A stretch of DNA of 5,866 bases from CAZJOD01 sp964547525. Its GTDB lineage: Bacteria; Bacillota; Clostridia; JAAYHZ01. Under the pieces are notes generated by a model, which did no database searches, was not told where the DNA came from, and saw only the letters and a program-made list of their open reading frames with translations. Shown one piece after another: positions 1 through 5,855 of this stretch (position 1 is the stretch's first letter; each line of letters starts with the position of its first letter). The translations under genes were made by a program, and so were the position numbers. The stretch covers positions 1-5,866 of the forward strand of contig CAZJOD010000204.1 in NCBI GenBank assembly GCA_964547525.1, in the 5' to 3' direction.

Positions 1-72
1 TTGGAATGTGAGATCCAACTGCCGGTTAGGCTAATTATGATATATTTGAGCAAATATAAAGGAAGTGAGCTA

Positions 73-1476
73 GTGAGTAAAAAAGTGTTTGTCAAGAAGG
101 TTTATGCGTATCAATTTGATAGTATAGAAATAAATTTTCGATATAAGAATTCACAAGTATATACCACTGAAAAGTTCACTACAGTGGCGTACTCTAATGG
201 TACTTTTAAAGCTAGAGAAATTGAAATGGTGTCCATGTGCTATGTAGAAGACTATGATTCTGCAATGGAAGGAGTGCGGTATTGTAGGAGCGAGATTCTG
301 ATTATTCAAGATATTATTTCTTTTTTTACCGGTATACCGTTCACAGTATATAATGAAATATCTTCTTCATGTAGTATAGAGGAAATTTGTTGGCAAGAGA
401 AACCAACGAATCTTGTAATTGAAGGTGAATCCTATACAGATCAGCTTAATAAACTCCTACAAAAAATATATACCGAGCAAGAGTTAATTGGTTCGCTCTT
501 AGACAGATGGCGAAAAGCAAATTACTTAAAAGATGAAAGTTGTGATGCAAATTTGTATCATGATGAAGCGATACTAAGTTATTTCCATATAATAGAATTA
601 TTCGCTGAAAATAATAGTCATGAAATAAAGAATAAATTAGATGTAGAAATGAATTCTTTGTTAAGTGATTATTATAATAGAAACTTTTTCTTTAGTGCAA
701 ATCAGATTAATTCTAAAATAGGTTCGATAAAAGAGGTTTTATACGAGATTTTGATTGGTAAAGAGTTAACTCTTTCTTATAAGATTAAGTATTTTTTAGA
801 AAGTTATAATCTTTTGGACCCCAATGTAAACTATTTTATTGATTCAATGATAAAAATTCGAAATGCAATTGCACACGGTCGGATTACATATCAGGAAAAA
901 CATATTTGGCCTATACCGCCCTTTTTTTGTTTGGCTCGGGATTCTTATGATGTTTTGGAATTACTTCAATTACTAACAGGTAGAATGATATCATGTTATA
1001 TTGATATATCGTGTTGGGTAAAGGAATGGGAAGAAGCTAAGATGTTTTTACTTCCGCCTGAAGAGAATTTTAACTCTTTTTTAAAAGGTAATTGTCAGTT
1101 TGTTGATATTACTAAAGAATCATTATGCACAGGCAATTCTCAAAATATAACTTGGGCTACAATATTTAACCATTATGTTAAGAATCCAAGAAAATTTAGT
1201 GTTGAGCGTATTGCAGTTTCATTTAAAGAGTTCTTTTTAAATACAGAAATAACAGAGGAAAACGGCGCGGATTTGTTTAATGTTTCTGTAATTTTATGTG
1301 ATCATGATGATGATTCCATTCGAGAAAAAGCAATTTCAAATATAAAGAAAATTATTAAAGAACAATGGTTCTCTTGGTCAAATTTTAAGGATTTATATAG
1401 ATATTTAGATTATAACAATGTTGCACCAACTTGGTATAAGGAATATTTGGAGAATGGGCTGTATAGAGACATATAA
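73..1476 (+). CDS. HEPN-domain protein, possible ApeA-like defence RNase
   Basis: The likely role is an RNA-cutting effector, inferred from a HEPN motif. In numbering from the GTG at 73 (467 aa), the sequence RNAIAHG gives R263-N264-x3-H268, the R-x4-6-H catalytic signature of HEPN RNases. An upstream helix with E175 (SYFHIIELF) fits the first HEPN helix, so the domain spans roughly residues 160-300. Residues 1-150 are a beta-rich region followed by a hydrophobic helix (about 71-95), the general layout of ApeA-type proteins (N-terminal sensor, then HEPN), but I do not see a clear ApeA N-terminal signature. Residues 300-467 are mostly helical and unrecognised. The reading frame is open to the left edge (TTG at 1, ATG at 37). 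GTG 73 is preferred because AAAGGAAG lies about 7 nt upstream. There is no signal peptide or membrane segment. It is more AT-rich than the genes downstream, which suggests transfer. HEPN is fairly sure; the defence role is inference. Confidence 0.6.
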   Translation: MSKKVFVKKVYAYQFDSIEINFRYKNSQVYTTEKFTTVAYSNGTFKAREIEMVSMCYVEDYDSAMEGVRYCRSEILIIQDIISFFTGIPFTVYNEISSSCSIEEICWQEKPTNLVIEGESYTDQLNKLLQKIYTEQELIGSLLDRWRKANYLKDESCDANLYHDEAILSYFHIIELFAENNSHEIKNKLDVEMNSLLSDYYNRNFFFSANQINSKIGSIKEVLYEILIGKELTLSYKIKYFLESYNLLDPNVNYFIDSMIKIRNAIAHGRITYQEKHIWPIPPFFCLARDSYDVLELLQLLTGRMISCYIDISCWVKEWEEAKMFLLPPEENFNSFLKGNCQFVDITKESLCTGNSQNITWATIFNHYVKNPRKFSVERIAVSFKEFFLNTEITEENGADLFNVSVILCDHDDDSIREKAISNIKKIIKEQWFSWSNFKDLYRYLDYNNVAPTWYKEYLENGLYRDI

Positions 1477-1584
1477 AGAATATGCATAAAAAAAATATCT
1501 AGTGTGTTTTCTATCAAGGCATACAGATAACCCGAGGCATGCTGAGTGCGGTTTCTTGATGTCAAGGGAGGCAAATAAAGAAAA

Positions 1585-1956
1585 ATGAAAATACGTACAT
1601 TTAAAATCGCTGATTATGATAAAGTTTATACCTAGTGGCAAACGGAACGGATGGGGCTGAACAATGTTGACGATAGCCGCGATGGAATGAAACGATTCTT
1701 GCGCCGAAACCCAAATACATCTTTTGTCGCGGAAATTGACTTCGAAATTGTCGGAGCGATTCTCTGTGGACATGACGGGCGAAGCGGCTACATTAAACAC
1801 GCGTGTGTTTCTCGTGAGCATCAAAATAACAAAATTGGCACACAACTTGTTGAAAAGGTATTTGACGCTCTGAAAGCTGAAGAGATATCCGATGTCACAC
1901 TCGCCGTGTACCGATATAAAAATAAAGCACTTGTTGAACTTGAATGGTATGATTGA
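1585..1956 (+). pseudogene. GNAT N-acetyltransferase, decayed
   Basis: This is the remnant of a GCN5-related N-acetyltransferase, a family that moves acetyl from acetyl-CoA to an amine. The frame opens at ATG 1585 (MKIRTFKIADYDKVYT) and meets a TAG at 1633-1635 where the family has a sense codon before the conserved Trp. It then continues in the same frame as WQTERMGLN... through FVAEIDFEIVGAILCGHDGRSGYI to a stop at 1954-1956. The acetyl-CoA loop (Q/R-x-x-G-x-G/A) reads QNNKIG at codons 80-85, with the first Gly replaced by Lys. Near base 1908 the sequence jumps from the fifth strand (VTLAV) to the terminal segment (YRYKNKALVEL), so the usual GN.FWE..GF part of about 20-25 residues is missing. 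A 101-aa product could restart at ATG 1651 but would lack the N-terminal strand and helix. GGGAGG at 1566-1571 is a distant ribosome site. Three separate defects make an active enzyme unlikely. Confidence 0.8.
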
Positions 1957-1995
1957 ATTTCGGTTTTCGGGTCTGCCGCATGACAAGCGGTTAAT

Positions 1996-2044
1996 CACAT
2001 CACAACCTATGATCCGATAGATCGGGTTATGGTGTTTTTTATTG
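1996..2044 (+). terminator. Intrinsic terminator behind the GNAT pseudogene (repeat copy 1)
   Basis: An 11-bp stem (2007-2017 with 2022-2032, including three G-U pairs) closes a TAGA loop and is followed by TGTTTTTTATTG, the form of a rho-independent terminator on the plus strand. The outer AACC (2004-2007) can extend the stem with a T bulge. The 49-bp block is 42/49 identical to 5801-5849, so it is also a repeat. Confidence 0.75.
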
Positions 2045-2364
2045 CAACTATGGCAAGGTAATAAGCCATATATTTTCTATTATTGGAGTTTGATACGTTT
2101 TTCTGTCCGAGGAACCGTAAAAAGGTTGAGACCGTAAAAAGATTGGATTAGATAGAAAAATGTGTGATAAAATTTTATATGTGTTCCGACTATATTGTAT
2201 TGTGGTTATGTAAAAGTTAAAATAGAGTTTGAGGATACATATCCGAAATATGGAGCCATGTTGACACGGTGTATTGATGTTTGACATACGATGGAGCCTG
2301 AAATAGGCTCAAATGGAATTCTTACAGAACGGCCTAGTATGTAAAATGTAGATTGGAGAATGCG
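2045..2364. other. Intergenic stretch without a recognised gene
   Basis: No supported coding region lies here; the minus-strand frame at 2048-2287 has no ribosome site or recognisable protein. Visible small structures are a 17-bp imperfect tandem duplication (2114-2130 and 2131-2147, ACCGTAAAAAG core), two TTGACA hexamers 20 bp apart (2261 and 2281), and a perfect 6-bp hairpin GAGCCT/AGGCTC (2294-2310) with no T-tract. The TTGACA boxes may belong to a promoter for the kinase-DUF3795 gene, but no good -10 box sits at the right spacing. Confidence 0.45.
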
Positions 2365-3168
2365 ATGCCAAAAGTAATTCTTATATGTGGTAAGATCTGC
2401 AGCGGAAAAAGCACATACGCTGATAAGCTGCGTGTTCAGAATAAAGCTGTATTGCTTTCCTGTGATGAAATAACACTTGCATTATTCGATCAGAATATAG
2501 GTGCAGACCATGACACGATTGTAGAGCGAACCCAGAAATACCTTTTTGATAAATCGGTGGAGATTATTGAAACCGGAATTAATGTCATTCTTGATTGGGG
2601 TTTCTGGACAAAGGAAGAACGGGATTTTGCAAAACAATATTATAGAAGCCGAAATATTGCCTGCAAACTGCATTACATAGACATCAGTAATAAAATTTGG
2701 AAAGTAAATTTGTCCAAACGTAATCATGCAATCAGAAAAGAAAATATTAATGCTTATTATGTTGATGATAAACTGGCGGAAAAGTTCAATTCGATTTTCG
2801 AGTTGCCGGATAAAAGTGAAATCGATGTATGGTATGGAAACGAATGGAATGCTACATGTTATTGTGGTCACGACTGCTCTCGATGTGTTACCTATTTAGC
2901 TACCATCAGAAATGATTTTGAGCTCTGTAAACAGTCACAGCGATTTTACAGGGACGAATTTGGGCTTGAAATTCCGCTCTCCGAAATCCACTGCATGGGT
3001 GGGTGGTCGGATGATATATTCTATCTTTGCAGTGGCTGCCCGTGGATGAAATGCTGTAAAGAAAAAGGTCTGTCTGTTTGCAGCGATTGTGACGAATATC
3101 CGTGCAAGCCTCTTGCGGAGTATCAGGAAAAGTATGTGAATAAGTACAATCAGTTAGGAAATGGATGA
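2365..3168 (+). CDS. P-loop kinase (AAA_33/zeta-like) fused to DUF3795
   Basis: The 267-aa protein has two parts. Residues 1-160 form a small P-loop NTPase: Walker A GKICSGKST at 9-17, a DE pair in LLSCDEIT, then ILDWGFW with D77, and a basic lid-like helix (NLSKRNHAIRKEN). This is the pattern of AAA_33/zeta-toxin-like phosphotransferases; the substrate is unknown. From residue 165 it becomes a cysteine-rich DUF3795 module: C165-x-C167GHDC171-x2-C174, then C210, C222-x2-C225, C230-C231, C239-x2-C242 and EYPC247, probably metal-binding. DUF3795 proteins are usually separate, starting shortly before CGxDC; here no in-frame Met lies at the join, and the kinase part ends at a point (DVWYGNEW) where the stand-alone kinase would be expected to stop. 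ATG 2365 is chosen because GGAG (2355-2358) lies 6 nt upstream; the TTG at 2353 overlaps that site. No frameshift is visible. The domain calls are good; the combined function is unknown. Confidence 0.85.
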   Translation: MPKVILICGKICSGKSTYADKLRVQNKAVLLSCDEITLALFDQNIGADHDTIVERTQKYLFDKSVEIIETGINVILDWGFWTKEERDFAKQYYRSRNIACKLHYIDISNKIWKVNLSKRNHAIRKENINAYYVDDKLAEKFNSIFELPDKSEIDVWYGNEWNATCYCGHDCSRCVTYLATIRNDFELCKQSQRFYRDEFGLEIPLSEIHCMGGWSDDIFYLCSGCPWMKCCKEKGLSVCSDCDEYPCKPLAEYQEKYVNKYNQLGNG

Positions 3169-3173
3169 ACAAT

Positions 3174-3278
3174 ATGATGAGTGAAAAAAAGAAAACTGAA
3201 GATAAGAAAACAAATAGAATCTGCAAGTTTCTTTTGCCACCACCGGTGTCAGACAGTGCGCCAAGGTTAAGGGCGTAG
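3174..3278 (+). CDS. Short ORF, possibly the 5' stump of an interrupted gene
   Basis: A 34-codon frame starts six bases after the kinase-DUF3795 stop (ATGATG at 3174). It begins with a Lys-rich stretch (MMSEKKKTEDKKTNR) followed by ICKFLLPPPVSDS. It has only a weak, overlapping ribosome site (AGGAAATGGATGA). The frame ends at TAG 3276-3278, inside the putative intron sequence that starts with GTGCG at 3256, so the last residues would be intron-encoded. It may be the start of a gene broken by that insertion, or a chance frame. I recognise no family. Confidence 0.25.
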   Translation: MMSEKKKTEDKKTNRICKFLLPPPVSDSAPRLRA

Positions 3279-3545
3279 AATATAGTGGGTGGGAATCCCA
3301 CTGAGCAAGGTTTAGCGAATCACTCATAACGAATTATCGGGTAACTTATTATGTTAAGCGTAGACAGTTAGATAGTAGGTGGTAATCGTAAAGGTGGAAG
3401 GATCGAGCCCCTAGTTGGCGCGGAAAATTATTATTATTTAATATGAATAATGAATGTGAAGAGCTCGTTGCGTAAATAGCGTACTGCTAAATTCTAAAAG
3501 CTTTAGTAGTTTAAATTACTTACCGGGTTCATTTGAAGTGTAACA
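3256..3545 (+). ncRNA. Structured non-coding stretch resembling a group II intron domain I fragment
   Basis: The stretch opens with GTGCGCC, the kind of 5' end group II introns have (GUGYG). GCGCC (3258-3262) pairs with GGCGT (3272-3276). A second hairpin GTGGG (3285-3289)/CCCAC (3297-3301) follows, then segments such as ATCGGGTAAC and ATGTTAAGCG that resemble domain I of known bacterial introns such as Ll.LtrB. A 9-bp hairpin ACTGCTAAA/TTTAGTAGT (3483-3491 with 3502-3510) lies further on. No long frame crosses it on either strand. I see no domain V hairpin and no reverse transcriptase/maturase gene, so if this is an intron it is a truncated 5' piece. The right boundary is arbitrary. Other structured RNAs of mobile elements (for example HEARO/omega-type RNA) are not excluded. 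The assignment is from remembered motifs, not an alignment. Confidence 0.4.
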
Positions 3546-3705
3546 TTTTAGCGGGTTTTTCTGTGAACAATCTAAATTCATCTCACACCACATCTGGTAA
3601 AACCCATAATATACCAGGTCACAGCAATCAAAATATTCTAAAAACGCTCTCGTAAAGGGATGACCTTGTATGGTATACTGCAAGATGGTATAGTATGGAA
3701 GTATT
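3546..3705. other. Non-coding spacer without recognised function
   Basis: No gene or clear signal is visible. It is AT-rich and carries a short imperfect repeat of ATGGTATA (around 3670 and 3686) just before the 118-bp repeat. Part of this (ATGGTATAGTAT) is echoed before the second repeat copy at 5666-5676, so the repeat's homology may reach slightly further left than marked. Confidence 0.4.
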
Positions 3706-3712
3706 GAGTTTA

Positions 3713-3830
3713 GCCTACTATAATCGCAAATTGATGAAATATATTATACAAAAAATAATATACCCGGAAACCTTTAAACACAAGGGTAATAAGCATTTTG
3801 TATCAAAATTTGAGTTTAGCCTAGCCAGCT
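3713..3830 (+). repeat. 118-bp dispersed direct repeat, copy A
   Basis: It runs from GCCTACTATAAT to CTAGCCAGCT and matches 5684-5800 with 13 substitutions and one gap counted by eye (about 88%). The 12-mer GAGTTTAGCCTA brackets it (3706-3717 and 3812-3823). A 6-bp hairpin ACCTTT/AAGGGT (3770-3775 with 3782-3787) is conserved in both copies. There is no coding frame and there are no inverted termini. It lies downstream of tyrS, on the far side from the other copy. Confidence 0.85.
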
Positions 3831-3879
3831 ATGATACGAGGTACTTGAGGTTTTGAGTTATTTTGAAATAATTCTTTCA

Positions 3880-5121
3880 CTAAACAAATACCACCTTGAT
3901 AAAATTCTTTTTCCCTCGCTTTAAGAGTATAAAGTCGTTTTGAATGTTATCAGAAGTAACTGCAAAGTCAATATTTTCAATTCTATTATTAAATAATGAA
4001 ATACCCCCTTGTTGAATCATTCTTCTTGCTTCCGTTTTTGAAGATATAAAACCGGTAATAGTCAATAACTCTATAATGTTTATTCCTTCATTTAATAAAT
4101 CCCTATTAATCTTAACAGTTGGTATATCGTTCGTATCCATACTATCTCCAAAAAGCGAATTTACTGCACTTAAAACTTTATTTGCTTCTTCTTCGCCGTG
4201 AACAAGCTTTGTAATCTCAAATGCCATTATTTTTTTTGCACTCACAATATCGGTACTGCATAAAGAAATTATTTTCTCAGTTGGTACCCTTGTAAATAAT
4301 CTTAAAAGGGTTTCGGTATCTTCATCATTAACATTATAAAAATATTGATATAATTCAAAAACGGTTGTCTTTTCTCTTGCAACCCATAATGTTCCTTTTT
4401 CAGTCTTACCCATTTTTTTACCTTCTTTTGTCATCAGCAAAGGACAAGTAAGTCCGAACATTTCTTCCTTTTCTTCATTATCCTGAAAATGCAGTTTTCT
4501 TCCTAAATTGACGCCTGCAACTATATTGCCCCATTGGTCGCTTCCACCGATTTGTAATTTACATTTGTATTTTTTGTTGAGGTACGTAAAATCAAATGCT
4601 TGCATTAGCATATAACCCATTTCTAAAAATGTTAATCCGCCTTCTTCAAGTCGATTTGCATATGTTTCTGTTGCCAACATTTTATTCACATTGAAATGAA
4701 TACCGATATCTCTCATAAAATCCACATAACTGTACAGGTTTATCCAATCAGCATTATCAAGAATAATGGCTGGATTATCTCCATCTGTTTTTACAATTTT
4801 TTTTGCCAATGCTTTAACCTCTTCCAAATTATGCTTAACTTCTTCTTTTGAAAGCATTTTTCTCATATCGCTTTTCCCGCTTGGGTCGCCAATGAGTGCT
4901 GTAGCACCACCGATGACAAGAATACCGTTATGTCCTGCGTCTTGTAGGTATCTAAACATCATGAGTGCAAAAAAGTGACCTATGTGTAAACTATCAGCCG
5001 TAGGGTCGATTCCCAAATAGAAAGTTATTGGTTCTCCGTTAAGCGCTTTTTTTATTTGTTCTTCGTGGGTTGCTTGGTAAATATAACCTCTTTCTTGTAA
5101 TAATTCAAATGTTTTGCTCAT
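3880..5121 (-). CDS. tyrS: Tyrosyl-tRNA synthetase
   Basis: This cytoplasmic class I synthetase activates tyrosine with ATP and loads it onto tRNA-Tyr for translation. The 413-aa protein has the whole family layout: DPTADSLHIGH with the HIGH motif at 46-49, the GGATALIGDPSGK segment, GSDQW at 193-197 in the tyrosine site, the KMSKS-equivalent KMGKT at 236-240, and a C-terminal S4-type RNA-binding domain (about 345-413, GFISSKTEARRMIQQGGISL). Length is typical of bacterial TyrRS. ATG 5121 (MSKTFELL) is chosen over the in-frame GTG at 5133 because that GTG lies inside the ribosome site AAGGTGG (5136-5130), 8 nt before the ATG. It is a single-gene unit with its own promoter and tyrosine T-box leader. 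No clear terminator follows the stop, only a weak AT hairpin. It lies between two direct copies of a 118-bp repeat, so it may be a mobile or extra copy, but nothing in the protein looks damaged. Confidence 0.98.
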   Translation of the reverse strand: MSKTFELLQERGYIYQATHEEQIKKALNGEPITFYLGIDPTADSLHIGHFFALMMFRYLQDAGHNGILVIGGATALIGDPSGKSDMRKMLSKEEVKHNLEEVKALAKKIVKTDGDNPAIILDNADWINLYSYVDFMRDIGIHFNVNKMLATETYANRLEEGGLTFLEMGYMLMQAFDFTYLNKKYKCKLQIGGSDQWGNIVAGVNLGRKLHFQDNEEKEEMFGLTCPLLMTKEGKKMGKTEKGTLWVAREKTTVFELYQYFYNVNDEDTETLLRLFTRVPTEKIISLCSTDIVSAKKIMAFEITKLVHGEEEANKVLSAVNSLFGDSMDTNDIPTVKINRDLLNEGINIIELLTITGFISSKTEARRMIQQGGISLFNNRIENIDFAVTSDNIQNDFILLKRGKKNFIKVVFV

Positions 5122-5147
5122 TCTTAAATCCACCTTTTCTAATTAAT

Positions 5148-5182
5148 AAAAAAATCTCGTCCCATAAATAATAGGACGAGAT
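5148..5182 (-). terminator. Regulated terminator of the tyrS T-box leader
   Basis: On the minus strand ATCTCGTCC (5182-5174) pairs with GGACGAGAT (5162-5154) around an AT-rich loop, and seven Ts (5154-5148) follow. The hairpin ends about 12 nt before the tyrS ribosome site. It should form when tRNA-Tyr is charged and be replaced by the T-box antiterminator when it is not. Confidence 0.92.
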
Positions 5183-5426
5183 ATATTTTCGTGTTACCAC
5201 CTAATTTCATTATCATTTCGCAATAATAACCTCTGAAAGTGCTCCAAATTGGAATACTCCTGCATTATAACGTATGCAAATCGGCAACATCCTAATGGTT
5301 GTTATCTTTCAGTGTGCAACTCAGAGATGTATTTCAAATAACTTGTTTATTTCCTTTCACCAGCCGGAAACTCTCTGAAAACTCTGTTAATTTTACTTCT
5401 TCTCTTCTTAGTCATTTTGAATATTT
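5148..5426 (-). promoter_or_regulatory. Tyrosine T-box leader of tyrS
   Basis: This transcribed leader senses uncharged tRNA-Tyr and lets RNA polymerase read through into tyrS. Stem I closes by TCAGAGA (5378-5372) with TCTCTGA (5327-5321). Just before the 3' arm the specifier loop reads GAAATACATC, with the tyrosine codon UAC at 5331-5329. A middle stem CTGAAAG (5312-5306)/CTTTCAG (5239-5233) follows. The T-box AGGTGGTAACACG (5202-5190) carries UGGU, whose U at 5196 fits the discriminator A of tRNA-Tyr; it departs from the canonical AGGGTGGTACCGCG. The intrinsic terminator is at its end. The 5' end is set about 7 nt after the -10 box and is an estimate. Confidence 0.92.
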
Positions 5427-5432
5427 TTCTAA

Positions 5433-5461
5433 ATTATATATTATCAATCAATTTATGTCAA
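5433..5461 (-). promoter_or_regulatory. Consensus sigma-A promoter of tyrS
   Basis: On the minus strand a perfect TTGACA (5461-5456) and a perfect TATAAT (5438-5433) are separated by exactly 17 bp. Transcription should start near 5426, giving a leader of about 305 nt before the tyrS ATG. Such a strong promoter fits control mainly by the T-box. Confidence 0.92.
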
Positions 5462-5683
5462 TACAAAATTTTTACTATGGAGGGAACACCGCATGTATGG
5501 TTGATAAGGGAGCGGTGGGTAGTCTCTCTGTTCTATCAGGGGTTGAGAAATAGCAGAGCTGAAAAAGCCTATAATAAAGTATTTACAATTGTGATTTTCT
5601 CTTGTTTTATATGCCAGGGCTTGGCAGTGGTTGATTTTACTAAGCTAAAATAAGTACTTTTCCTTATGGTAGTATAGAATTTT
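5462..5683. other. Non-coding stretch upstream of the tyrS promoter
   Basis: No supported gene: the two overlapping plus-strand frames here (ending at 5553 and 5653) lack ribosome sites and family resemblance, and the first runs through the T-box and promoter. One hairpin is visible, CACCGC (5487-5492) with GCGGTG (5512-5517), enclosing a 19-nt loop, with no T-tract. The composition is richer in G than the flanks, so this could be a remnant of an unrecognised element. Confidence 0.4.
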
Positions 5684-5800
5684 GCCTACTATAATTGCAT
5701 ATTGATGAAATATATTTTACAAAAACAATACACCTAGAAACCTTTAAATACAAGGGTTATATGCATTTTGTGTCAAAATTTTAGTTTAGCCTAGTCAGCT
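5684..5800 (+). repeat. 118-bp dispersed direct repeat, copy B
   Basis: It matches 3713-3830 in the same orientation (about 88% by eye; 1971 bp from start to start). The hairpin ACCTTT/AAGGGT (5740-5745 with 5752-5757) is intact; only its loop differs (AAATAC against AAACAC). The opening motif reads GAATTTTGCCTA (5677-5688) and the closing one TAGTTTAGCCTA (5782-5793). The terminator repeat copy 2 follows with no gap. Confidence 0.85.
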
Positions 5801-5849
5801 CACATCATAACCTATGAATCGATAGACCGGTTTATGGGTTTTTTTATTG
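5801..5849 (+). terminator. Hairpin/T-tract repeat, copy 2
   Basis: It is 42/49 identical to 1996-2044. The stem AACCTATGAATCG (5809-5821) pairs with CGGTTTATGGGTT (5828-5840), 13 bp with G-U pairs, and seven Ts run 5839-5845. It should stop plus-strand transcripts, yet no complete plus-strand gene precedes it here, so it may have travelled with the adjoining repeat. Confidence 0.65.
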
Positions 5850-5855
5850 AAAATA

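Noticed and set aside
1405..1998. 197-aa frame on the minus strand
   Set aside because: It overlaps the HEPN 3' end and the GNAT remnant antisense, has low-complexity content and no recognisable family; it is a shadow frame.
1996..2044. Integron attC site next to small cargo-like genes
   Set aside because: The AAC...GTT ends do not fit the RYYYAAC/GTTRRRY core sites, and the hairpin with T-tract explains the sequence better as a terminator; no integrase is present.
2482..3301. Two minus-strand frames opposite the kinase-DUF3795 gene
   Set aside because: They are antisense to a gene with clear motifs and show no motifs of their own.
3706..3823. CRISPR-like array from the repeated GAGTTTAGCCTA motif
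   Set aside because: There are only two 12-bp copies around one 94-bp interval that is itself repeated elsewhere; there are no regular spacers.
4766..4978. 70-aa plus-strand frame inside tyrS
   Set aside because: It is antisense to the conserved catalytic part of tyrS.
5121..5133. GTG at 5133 as the tyrS start
   Set aside because: It sits inside the AAGGTGG ribosome site of the ATG at 5121, and the protein from ATG matches the normal N-terminus.
5299..5653. Two overlapping plus-strand frames (84 and 78 aa)
   Set aside because: The first lies across the T-box leader and the promoter on the other strand, the second starts over the -10 region; neither has a ribosome site or family resemblance.
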